A stretch of DNA of 64,000 nucleotides from Chlamydiales bacterium (lineage in GTDB: Bacteria; Chlamydiota; Chlamydiia; Chlamydiales; JAAKFR01). Where the stretch lies: positions 161,152 to 225,151 of the forward strand of contig JAJACP010000002.1 of NCBI GenBank assembly GCA_022601445.1. Reading direction: 5' to 3'. The notes under the pieces are model-generated. The model saw nothing but the letters and a program-made list of their open reading frames with translations. It did not search any database and was not told where the DNA came from. Made by a program: the position numbers and the translations under genes. Below, in pieces: positions 45,793 through 54,300 of the stretch (position 1 is the first letter of the stretch; each line of letters opens with the position of its first letter).

Positions 45793-46647
45793 ATCGTTAT
45801 TGGACAAGAGATCAAGCCCAACGTGGGCAATCCGTAGGTCACCTGCCACAACAAGATCGTCGTTGTTAAGCATTTCTTGGCATTCTGTAAAGTGGAAATG
45901 TGGAAAGTGTGCTTGCCTTGGAAAGAATTGATTCAAGAACAGATTGCACACGATAGACTCAAGAGCAAAAGGAAGAGCAAAGTCTCTTCCTAAGTTTGAA
46001 TGCTCCGAAGGAATTATTCTTTTGCTAATAAAAATCCAACCGGAGTGTGTTTCTTCTCCGAACTCAGCCAAAACCTTATCATGAAATGGAACACCCTTCC
46101 AATCAAACAGTTGATTGAGAGCGTTGAGATTGAACTCAATTTCTTCTCCATCGTAACGCACTTTTTGTGGAATATAGACCTGCACATAATTGTCGCGATA
46201 GGGTTTCTTAAAGAAAGGGTCAGTTTCATCCCACCAATCAATTCGCGGAGCGGGTGGAACTCGTTCTACCACTTCAATGCCCCACCATCTCCACAGCTCA
46301 GGACCAAAAATACGCCCCTCTGGTATTACAGCAACGAACGGTTCGTTGGAGGTTACAGCGTGCGGATGCTGAAAATTTTTGGCCAAACCAATACTGCCAA
46401 TGACCAGAGCGACGATTCCAACGCCGCCCCCTGCTGCCATCATGGCGATCGCTTGCACCTGCCCAATATTGCTGAGCGCCCCTAACTGAAAGTAGCCTGA
46501 AGCTCCCACTCCTGCCACAGCAAGCGCTCCAATACTCACTATGATCACAAGGGCAAATCCGTATGCTTTCAACTTGAATGAGGGATTAGAATGAGAAACG
46601 GCGCCGTTGACATCCGCCCCGCTAGAAACTGAACTACTACTACTCAT
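45718..46647 (-). CDS. Inc-like inclusion membrane protein candidate
   Basis: This 309-residue protein has a Ser-rich N-terminus without a Sec signal, then two closely spaced hydrophobic segments (about 28-50 and 65-90) separated by a short loop, the bilobed hallmark of chlamydial Inc proteins, which are type III secreted and insert into the host vacuole membrane. The remaining ~210 residues are soluble, rich in Pro, Trp and charged residues, with no domain I recognise. The 3' end overlaps tatC by 75 bases on the opposite strand. The Inc call is based on membrane topology only. Confidence 0.7.
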   Translation of the reverse strand: MSSSSSVSSGADVNGAVSHSNPSFKLKAYGFALVIIVSIGALAVAGVGASGYFQLGALSNIGQVQAIAMMAAGGGVGIVALVIGSIGLAKNFQHPHAVTSNEPFVAVIPEGRIFGPELWRWWGIEVVERVPPAPRIDWWDETDPFFKKPYRDNYVQVYIPQKVRYDGEEIEFNLNALNQLFDWKGVPFHDKVLAEFGEETHSGWIFISKRIIPSEHSNLGRDFALPFALESIVCNLFLNQFFPRQAHFPHFHFTECQEMLNNDDLVVAGDLRIAHVGLDLLSNNDSDKRGRTVVYKPSQASIEHGAFVE

Positions 46648-46740
46648 AAAATACCTGTCTTTCTAAGTTTAGATCCCAAATCAAAACTGTTATACAAAAA
46701 AAAGCTCTAAACTTTCACTATTAAAAAATTGATTTTGTAA

Positions 46741-46935
46741 TTGAAGGTTGAAGTAACTGAAAGCAGAGTTGAAGAAGCGAAAAGACAAGGTTGCCCTTCA
46801 ATTATGAAAATTTTAATCGCAACGGCTCGCGCGAACCCGCAGTTCGACAAGACCGGCAGGTCTTTTCGAGGGCGGGTGAGCAGATACCCCGCTTTTGCAG
46901 CGGCCCGAATGGGCCGCTTGCCAAAGTGTGGGTGA
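46741..46935 (+). other. GC-rich structured island, possible ncRNA or dispersed repeat
   Basis: The 372-base gap between the Inc-like and OTU genes holds a GC-rich island in AT-rich flanks. Four hairpins lie in a row: CGAAC/GTTCG (46832-46846), AAGACC/GGTCTT (46849-46864), GCGGG/CCCGC (46872-46892) and AGCGGCCC/GGGCCGCT (46899-46918, 8 bp, 4-base loop). An open frame exists over the same DNA but the base composition and dense hairpins suggest a structured RNA or mobile repeat. I do not recognise the family. Confidence 0.35.
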
Positions 46936-47002
46936 AATCATTTAGGAAGCACAAAAGCGCCCAAGAAAATAGTTTCTAGTGTTTCATTATTACAGTAATT
47001 CT

Positions 47003-47010
47003 GTTAAAAT
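47003..47010 (+). promoter_or_regulatory. Possible -10 element for the OTU gene
   Basis: TAAAAT (47005-47010) is preceded by TG at 47002-47003 (extended -10) in AT-rich DNA, only 8 bases before the annotated ATG, so the mRNA would be nearly leaderless, or the true start lies elsewhere. No ribosome-binding site is visible. Confidence 0.3.
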
Positions 47011-47018
47011 GCTTTTTT

Positions 47019-48341
47019 ATGAGTGCATATATTACCTTTAAAAGCTGTTATCTAGATGAGACCCTGCCAGGCCACTCCCTCCTGGAACCCTCCATTTTGG
47101 TTGCAAAAGGGTACCAATGGATCTTTTCTCCTCTCCCTGAAGAAGGGTGCGATGCCACCATTGAGGTCATTAATCGGATCGCCCTGTTTATTGTCCTGCC
47201 TATCGGAGCCATTCTAAGTGCCCTTTTGATTCCCTTTGGGCTACTTGCAGTGGGGATCGGCTCCCTATGCCGCGCCCCTCAAGAGAACGAAACATCTTCA
47301 AGCTCAACAATACATGCACCACCCGCGACTCCACCTACAGTTGTACCAGTGACAACCACTACCACAACCACCACATCGGCAACAGCTTCCAGTGGTGGTG
47401 CTGCAGGAGTGCCTGCTACCCCACCAGAGGTAGAAGCTGTTCAGGAGGTATTCGAATATGCCCGTAATCGAATCAATGAAATAGCGCGAAATTCTATTGA
47501 TCTGAACGCACTTGAGCGTCTTAAGCAAGAACTAGCGCATGATCGTAGCATTGGGAGTTTACTTGGCGTCTCACCCCCTTCTAAAAACCCGGACCATCCA
47601 ATCAACCGAGCTGCTGCTGAATACGAAAACTTAATTACCTGGATAGACGCCCTAATCTGGCGTTACCACTTCATCGATCCTGCCATTCGTGAAGGAAACG
47701 GTTGGCGCGCGAATGGAGAACAGTGCGTCAAAGATAACGGCGATTGCCTTTTTGAAGCATCTACCTTCCTCGCAAATGTGAACAATTCAAATGTAGGCAC
47801 TCCAAACGAAGAACGAGCAGCCACGGTGGAGTGGATGCGCGCTCACTACCTTACAGATGCCGATCTGAAAGGCACCCTCATCAATTCGTTATTAGGACAC
47901 TACGAAGCCGAAAGAGGGAGATTACGGGAAGAGCAAGCCAATTTAGTTGCTTTACCCAACACTCAACAACAGCAACATGAAGTTGCGGCACAAATCGCTG
48001 CAGCACAAACAAAAGAAGATCGATTGATGGCCTCTATAGGCGGTGACTTTGGAGCCATAGCGGATCTATGTGAAGAGTACTTCACAGCGATGTCTCAGCC
48101 CGGTACACACGGAGGTAACGCTGAGCTCTATACTCTTAGCCATCGACGTCAAGTCTGCATCAAAATCTACCGTAAGGAATCTAACCGGTTGAGCGAAAAT
48201 CCTGTTGAGGTCATCGGTGAACAGTATGAAAGAACACGCGGTCGGGTCCGCCTATTCATCTACACAGGCACTCACTACAACCCCTACACGCCACCAGCCT
48301 CTCCAGTAGGTTCTGAAACTGCTTCTTCTGCTAGCTCTTGA
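47019..48341 (+). CDS. OTU-family deubiquitinase-like protein with membrane hairpin, candidate effector
   Basis: This 440-residue protein has two short adjacent hydrophobic segments (about 54-84), Inc-like, a Thr/Ser/Pro-rich linker (about 90-135) and a C-terminal domain with the OTU cysteine-protease pattern: DNGDCLFEA (Asp239, nucleophile Cys243), an internal GGNAELYTLS (about 365-374, matching the WGG-x-E-x-x-ALS element) and a C-terminal IYTGTHYNPY with His419 and Asn421 completing the triad. OTU enzymes cleave ubiquitin chains, absent from bacteria, so the target would be in the host. Chlamydia pneumoniae has an OTU effector (ChlaOTU), but I cannot tell orthology. The start codon lacks a good ribosome-binding site. 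Confidence 0.8.
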   Translation: MSAYITFKSCYLDETLPGHSLLEPSILVAKGYQWIFSPLPEEGCDATIEVINRIALFIVLPIGAILSALLIPFGLLAVGIGSLCRAPQENETSSSSTIHAPPATPPTVVPVTTTTTTTTSATASSGGAAGVPATPPEVEAVQEVFEYARNRINEIARNSIDLNALERLKQELAHDRSIGSLLGVSPPSKNPDHPINRAAAEYENLITWIDALIWRYHFIDPAIREGNGWRANGEQCVKDNGDCLFEASTFLANVNNSNVGTPNEERAATVEWMRAHYLTDADLKGTLINSLLGHYEAERGRLREEQANLVALPNTQQQQHEVAAQIAAAQTKEDRLMASIGGDFGAIADLCEEYFTAMSQPGTHGGNAELYTLSHRRQVCIKIYRKESNRLSENPVEVIGEQYERTRGRVRLFIYTGTHYNPYTPPASPVGSETASSASS

Positions 48342-48553
48342 CCCTCTTTTAGATAGGGCTCACTTCGCTCAAAAGGATAGGTTGTGCGCGCTGCCTCCTG
48401 AAGCTGCTTCCAGTAGCCACGGTCCAGCCATCCATGCGAGCCATTCCAGTAGGCAATCAATGCCCAAAGTCCCCACACAAACATAAACAAATATGTGATG
48501 TAAAGAAATTTGGGAATCTTGTGATCTTCTGAAACAGGGACCTCTTCTTCCAT
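48284..48553 (-). CDS. Small cbb3 oxidase subunit, haem-less CcoP-like anchor
   Basis: This 89-residue protein starts at ATG 48553 behind a GAGGAGGAATGAT ribosome-binding region. It has one membrane helix (about 12-35, FLYITYLFMFVWGLWALIAYW) followed by a short periplasmic segment (WNGSHGWLDRGYWKQLQEAA) that resembles the N-terminal anchor of CcoP, but no CxxCH motif is present, whereas normal CcoP has two haem c domains. It is the last gene of the respiratory operon, overlapping the convergent OTU gene by 58 bases. The missing haem domains may be supplied by the seven-haem protein in the same operon. The CcoP link is inferred from position and topology. Confidence 0.6.
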   Translation of the reverse strand: MEEEVPVSEDHKIPKFLYITYLFMFVWGLWALIAYWNGSHGWLDRGYWKQLQEAARTTYPFERSEPYLKEGQELAEEAVSEPTGEAGGV

Positions 48554-48554
48554 A

Positions 48555-48713
48555 TCATTCCTCCTCGTCAAACATGGAATATTTTGCCTCCTCATCCATA
48601 TCTAGCCGCTTCTTTCTCCATAAATATAAGAAAACGGTAAAGGCGCTTCCAAAGAAAGCAAATAATAAAGAGTAATGCAAGACAAATCCGTACACTCCTA
48701 CACCATCAATCAT
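48555..48713 (-). CDS. Small CcoQ-like membrane protein
   Basis: This 52-residue protein was read directly from the sequence: one membrane helix (about 8-30, YGFVLHYSLLFAFFGSAFTVFLY), then a basic/acidic tail ending EAKYSMFDEEE. CcoQ is a small subunit that stabilises cbb3 oxidase. The tail resembles the C-terminus of the CcoS protein encoded upstream (PKYQMFRDDE). It overlaps ccoO by 8 bases and ends one base before the next gene. Confidence 0.65.
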   Translation of the reverse strand: MIDGVGVYGFVLHYSLLFAFFGSAFTVFLYLWRKKRLDMDEEAKYSMFDEEE

Positions 48714-49929
48714 GGGCTCCCTCGATAATATCCAGAGTCTGAATGGGATCGAGTCCTAACCACCACGCTTGGTTGGGTGGAGTAATCCGCGTTCCTTTGG
48801 TCATTAAATACTGAAAAATAGCTTCGAACTTGTAGTTGGGAACAGAATAGGGACTCGCAAACGTTCCCGCTGGATCATCATCAAAGAAGTGTCCAAATGA
48901 GGGCATAATGCTCCCTTTACTCTCGGATGTTGGCGAAATAAAATGAGACATGTGCCAATCGCGATGGGGACGCTTGATTCCCACACGCGACAAATCAGGA
49001 CCGATCCGACGTGTTCCAGGAAAGGTGACGCGCTGGAAAATGTACTCATTAGCCGAGGAAGGAGGTGCAGGATACTGAGCTGATCCATTCAGTACTGTAT
49101 CTTGCACAAGCGTGCGGGTCTGATCGGTGTGACAGTACCAGCACCCCTCAATTCGGTAGATGTCTTCTCCCATGTTGATGAGGGTTTGACGGGAAAGGAA
49201 ACGGAGCTTTCCCTCTTTGAGCTGATCCAAACCCTCTAGCGGCTCTCCATTTTCATTGTAAAGCCAGTAGCGAGCGCCCAAGTAATTCACTTCAGAGACG
49301 CGATACTCCTTGGGATTACTCACATAGATCACTCCTTTTTCGGTGTAGTAAGGAGGAGATTCTCCCAGTAGGGTAAAGTCACGCTCGATCCAGTTTTCTA
49401 CAACACCATCAGTCTGTGTGACGGCAAACGCTTCTTTTTTCTGGGGATCAAAGAGCTCTAAAACTTCAAAGTGAGGTGGGTTATCTTCATTGGGATGCTC
49501 TTTTTTCCACTCGCTCTGAAGCTCTTTTTGATGCGCCTTTTCCTCCTGTGGACGGAGAAGAAGAAGACGTGTAGTCAAAGTCGTTGTAGAGGCGCCCAAA
49601 CGCGTCACGTACGCTTCGAGCTCGGGAGGTGCTACAATGCGCACGAGAGGACTCTCTTGAAAGCTAAGTAGAGTAAAGCCAGCTTTTAGATGGTAAACAT
49701 ACTCTAACCCCCATCCTCCCGGATTGGAGGTGCTCACATAGACGTTGGGATCAGAGACTTCATACATCTGGACTTGATACGTGCTGGAGGCTTGCTTCCA
49801 GCTGGGGTCGATGTACTCGGGGGCAATCAATGTAACCGCAATAGCTGAAGAAAAAAGAAGAATCACGCCGATTACCGTCCACACCGCCGACCACTCAAGA
49901 CGGTTCATACCCTTTTTCTCGTCACTCAT
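48706..49929 (-). CDS. ccoO: cbb3 cytochrome c oxidase subunit II (CcoO)
   Basis: This 407-residue subunit begins at ATG 49929 in an ATGA overlap with ccoN. It has one N-terminal membrane helix (about 14-34), a long periplasmic region not found in short CcoO proteins (about 40-260, including a Glu-rich stretch near 160-185), then the mono-haem c domain with CWYCH and downstream RRIGPDLSRVG and SIMPSFGHFF (the sixth haem ligand Met). It carries electrons to CcoN. The extra N-terminal region of about 220 residues is larger than usual. It is cotranscribed with ccoN and the small subunits. Confidence 0.87.
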   Translation of the reverse strand: MSDEKKGMNRLEWSAVWTVIGVILLFSSAIAVTLIAPEYIDPSWKQASSTYQVQMYEVSDPNVYVSTSNPGGWGLEYVYHLKAGFTLLSFQESPLVRIVAPPELEAYVTRLGASTTTLTTRLLLLRPQEEKAHQKELQSEWKKEHPNEDNPPHFEVLELFDPQKKEAFAVTQTDGVVENWIERDFTLLGESPPYYTEKGVIYVSNPKEYRVSEVNYLGARYWLYNENGEPLEGLDQLKEGKLRFLSRQTLINMGEDIYRIEGCWYCHTDQTRTLVQDTVLNGSAQYPAPPSSANEYIFQRVTFPGTRRIGPDLSRVGIKRPHRDWHMSHFISPTSESKGSIMPSFGHFFDDDPAGTFASPYSVPNYKFEAIFQYLMTKGTRITPPNQAWWLGLDPIQTLDIIEGAHD

Positions 49930-51359
49930 GGGTTGGACTCCGGTTTTTCTCTTTTTAAGATGATGGTATTCATGATATTCAGAACGAAAATCGAGCACCC
50001 GATCAAGATAATCACGCCGGAGAGCATCCGCGTGAACCACCACCCCCACATTGCCTCTAAAGTCGCCAAAAAGGGCATCCGGCTGATGTTTTCTTGAAAT
50101 TGTGCGTAACTATCTCCTGTTCCCCAATCAGCCCACATGAGGCCTTGCTTAAAACCTCCAAGCCATAGGGCCACAAACATTAAAACCGATCCGAAAAGAG
50201 TGAGAGCAAAATGCCAATCAGCGAGCTTAGCAGACCAGAGGGGCTTGCCTGTGATTTTGGGAACGACGTAGTAAACTCCACCAATGGCAAAAAAGGTAAA
50301 CGTCCCGAGCAGCGACATATGGGCGTGTCCAATGATCCAATCAGTTTTGGAAATGACCTCGTTCACATTGCGCAATGACTGCAGTGAGCCTTGCATACAG
50401 ACAATGAGGTAAAAGACAACACCGATAGTCAAAAAACGGAGCGGCGCGCTCCGGCTGTACATCTGCCATTGATTTTTGACAGTTCCTAAAAGGTTGGCTA
50501 CAACGGTCCAGACAGGAATAATCAGCCACATGGAAAAGACAATGCTGGTAGTTTGTAGCCATTGCGACTCAGGACCGTGAAGCATGTGGTGGGCGCCTAT
50601 CCATGCGTAGACAAAGGCAATCGACCAAAACCCAACCATGGAGAGGCGATGACTATAGATAGGTGTGTTGGAAATTTTGGGAATGAAATAGTAGGCGGTT
50701 GCCAAACCCATGGGTGTAAAGATGAGTCCGACTAGATTGTGCACGTAAAAGAAACTCGTATTCACGCGCGAAATCCCCTGAGGGACCCATTCAACGGCAA
50801 AATTGCCCACAACAAAGGTAAACGAGGTCCAAATCAAGGTCCCCATCACATACCAAAGAGAGACATACATCTTTTTGTACCGTCTACCTGCGATAGTCAT
50901 GAACATATTTAATGCAAACAGTACCCAGGCAATGGTGACAATCAGTTTGATCGGTACCCACCCTCCTCCAATGGTCATGGGAAGTTCGGCATACTCCCAA
51001 CCGAAATTGGTGCCCAAGGGAAGAGAAAAAACACCCAAAATCAAACTAATCCACCAAATATAGTTGGTCCAAGTCGCGAGTTTGACACTCCACAAAGGCG
51101 AACCGCATAGCCTGGGCACAAAGTAGTACATGAGCCCAAGATTTGCTGAGAGCAGCCAAAGAAGTGTGACTGTCAGCACATGCACAGGACGGACACGCCC
51201 AAAATGGATGTACTCGCCTTTGAAATAATCAGGCACCAAAAAGCCATTATAGGAGATAAAAACGCCAATAAAGAGGCCGATGATCAAAAAGAGCAGCGCC
51301 GGATAGAGCATCTGGCGGACAGGACGATCATTATGAACGATAGGAGGGGAGCCTTGCAT
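49926..51359 (-). CDS. ccoN: cbb3 cytochrome c oxidase subunit I (CcoN)
   Basis: This 477-residue haem-copper oxidase subunit has about twelve membrane helices and the His ligands of the family: PVHVLTVTLLWLL (low-spin haem b), FYVHNLVGLIF and AHHMLHG (copper B region) and IGHAHMSLLGTF (active-site and low-spin haem). I choose ATG 51359, as an upstream ATG adds 12 residues inside the seven-haem gene. It reduces oxygen to water and pumps protons, likely with high oxygen affinity. Together with CcoO it forms the oxidase core, downstream of the bc1-type genes. Confidence 0.93.
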   Translation of the reverse strand: MQGSPPIVHNDRPVRQMLYPALLFLIIGLFIGVFISYNGFLVPDYFKGEYIHFGRVRPVHVLTVTLLWLLSANLGLMYYFVPRLCGSPLWSVKLATWTNYIWWISLILGVFSLPLGTNFGWEYAELPMTIGGGWVPIKLIVTIAWVLFALNMFMTIAGRRYKKMYVSLWYVMGTLIWTSFTFVVGNFAVEWVPQGISRVNTSFFYVHNLVGLIFTPMGLATAYYFIPKISNTPIYSHRLSMVGFWSIAFVYAWIGAHHMLHGPESQWLQTTSIVFSMWLIIPVWTVVANLLGTVKNQWQMYSRSAPLRFLTIGVVFYLIVCMQGSLQSLRNVNEVISKTDWIIGHAHMSLLGTFTFFAIGGVYYVVPKITGKPLWSAKLADWHFALTLFGSVLMFVALWLGGFKQGLMWADWGTGDSYAQFQENISRMPFLATLEAMWGWWFTRMLSGVIILIGCSIFVLNIMNTIILKREKPESNP

Positions 51360-54300
51360 AAATACTCTGTTGTGTGGTTTGCAGTTTTTGAACATCCGCT
51401 AGTTGTACGATCAGCTTGGTCCTTAAATTAATATAAGTTGCCTGCTCATCCATCAAGTTTTGAATGACCTTTCCTCTCTCTGGCGAACGGATGTCTCCCT
51501 CTTCTCGGTCGATGCGCACTTGATAGGCAGCAATTTCTTGATCCAAAGCAGAGATCACCCGTTCAAAAGAGGCTTTATCTGAACGGATCACGTGAAAAAA
51601 GTCGTGCACAAGAGGCTCTGAGAGCTTGGCAGCAATCACTTGCCGCCCTAGCGCATCAAAAATTTCTCTCTCTTCGCGGATTTTCTCGATCAACTCAACA
51701 TAGAGCGCGTCGAGCGCCTCACCTTTTTCAACCGCCCTTTTAAGCTCTGCCATTCCTGGAGTGAGATCGAGGTCCTCATAAAGGCGTTGCTTGGCCTCTT
51801 TCAACTGGTTTTGATCTTTGTCAAGCTGCGCATACTCAACAGCACGGTCAGCTTCTACGACTTGAATTTTTTCATCAAATTCATCGTAGAGCACGTCTTC
51901 AAGTTCATCGCCTAACATTTGCGCACGGGTCAGCTCGCGAATGTACATCACGAGCTGCATCTCCTGCGCCGCAGTAGTCTGATCACCCCAGGGAATCATC
52001 GAGGTGCCTGGGACTCCATATTTGATGGAGCGGAGCAGACGCAGATCGTCGCGTGTGCGTAACCACGGAAGATTCGTGAGCATACGCGGTTTTGCCTCTA
52101 CCATCGAGGTGGAGCGCAATCCCGTACCACCACCCTCTTTGCCATGACAAGGAGCGCAGTTCACGACAAAATACTTTTCAGCCTCCTTGAGATTTTGGTC
52201 TGTGTAGTACTTCTCGCGAATGTAATAAAGCTCTTTATCAGGACCGGGAACGGGGTTAGGGCGCACCTCAAAGTAGGCCTCTACATCTACTTTTGGAGGA
52301 ATCGGAGCCAGTAAATCTCTTTGCTTTTCCATTTCCTGAACAACTGCTGTCGGTGAATAGCTCCACTTCTCAAAATCTTCTTTTGTCTCGCTACGGCGCT
52401 GCTCAGGTAGTCCTTGATAGAGCCAATCGACCAGCTGGGTCGTCTCAGATCTAGTCAAAACAGGAACAGGATCTTCAAGCGAAACACTCTCTCCCCAGGG
52501 AGGCATGGGCGTTCCTTTCACTCCATGTAGAATGGAGTCAATTGCGCGCTCTTTGGTCAGATTGCGCAAGAAAACGGGATTACGTAGGTTTTTAGGAATC
52601 GGGTAGATCCACTCAGAGATCAACCCATTCCCTTGACGGTTCACTCCATGGCAAGAGCTACAAAGGAGCTCATAGGCCAAAGGAGGATTAAACCCTTGAA
52701 CACGCCAAACCTCTTGTAAAGCATCTCGATTTTTCCGTCCTAGCTCATGCAGCATTGTATTGAGCATGTAAAACTTTGTGTCATCAAAGGGCATCACCGG
52801 CATGATCGAACGCGCTGTATAAGCGCTTGGGTTTTGAAAATGACCAAGTAGCCATGCATCGTCGCGATAGACCCCCGACCAGTTCAAATGAGGAGCGATA
52901 TCACGTCCCATTCCGTAAACTTGAATGTACATCATTAAGAGGCGGTGGAGTCTTTCCCGATCTGCTGGATCAAGTGCACGCGCGGCATACTTGAAATTAG
53001 TGTAAAACCCTTCCACAAGCCCTGGATAACTCGCTTCAATCTCTTCAATGATCCCGCCCTTACGCACTCCATCGACAATGCGCGCATCAATCTCCTCTCC
53101 TTGGGAAGTGACGATTTGCGCTAACTTTGAACCAGGTGTCTGCTCGGGAATCAACTGATAGAACCACTCCCGCTCTTCAATCGTATTCTCTTGATTAGCA
53201 AAACCGACATTTGACTCAAATCCTTCGAGTTTGTGACAAGCAGCACATCCTTCGGTCACAAATACATGCATTCCTTGGCGTACATCATGCAAGGCCGTAG
53301 GAGAAACCGGCTTTTCCCACGGCATTTGTTCACCTGCCTCCCACTCTTTAAGTGAGATGTGGTAGTCGACCTCAGAAATCGCCTTTGTCTCTCCTGTCTG
53401 CGCCAATAAGAAGGTCATCAAATCAGAAAGCTCTTGGTGATCAAGGCGAAAGTTGGGCATCGTCGAGGAGGGGAGATCGGCTTGCGGCCACACAATAGAC
53501 TCTTTGAGATACCAAGGATAACTCAATCCTGCATGCGTTAACTCAGGGCCGACGCTGGCACGAGAGAAACCGGCAATCCGATGACAAGCATAGCAAGCTT
53601 GGGAGATGAAAAGCTCTTTACCCCGATTATAGTTCACAATGAGACGATCCACCTCAGTGCCCATTTTTGTGACAAGGGCTGTATCTTGGCTGGCTATCTT
53701 AAGGGGCTCAGAGGAGTTTTTAAATCGCTTCAAAACCTCTTGCTCTTGGACAAATGCTGCTTGCTTCTGTTCGCTAGAATCTCGAATGCGCCCGATATCG
53801 TCATCGATCGCTATCAAAACATTTTCGTGCTCTTTGAGATAGGTGAGCTGCCCCTCATAGGCGTCAATTTCATCAGAGGAGTTATGGTAGTTCCCCAGCT
53901 CCTCTTTTAGCCACGCAATCGTCTCTTCTTTTCCCTTTTCTTGAATCGATTTTTGTAGAGTCAATAAGCTATCCAAAGCCTTTTGATCGTTTTCAATCCC
54001 TTCTTGAATCCGCTTGATCTGCTGTTTTTTCTGATCGGAAAAATAAGAGAGTTTATCTAGTGAACCCTGCACCTCTTTGGAAGCCGATTGGTGACAGTTG
54101 ACGCACTTGGCGACAATCAAATCACCGGCTAAAATAGGGGTTGTCTGAAAAGCAAGATCGTGGCCCGGTTTATCATTATACATCCGTGCAAAAGGTGGAT
54201 CATTCTCCTCATCCCGCTCCGTAAATTGTGGCTTTACAGTCGTATAGGCGGGTTCATATTCCTCATCATAGACAGGCCCGTGTGCCCGCTTGGCCACAAG

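Noticed and set aside
46741..46935. Short open frame of 64 codons in the Inc-OTU gap
   Set aside because: It runs through a run of perfect hairpins with a different base composition, has no ribosome-binding site and no recognisable domain; I list the DNA as a structured island instead.
49930..50049. N-terminal extension of ccoO
   Set aside because: It overlaps ccoN coding sequence; ATG 49929 shares an ATGA junction with the ccoN stop and leads straight into the membrane helix.
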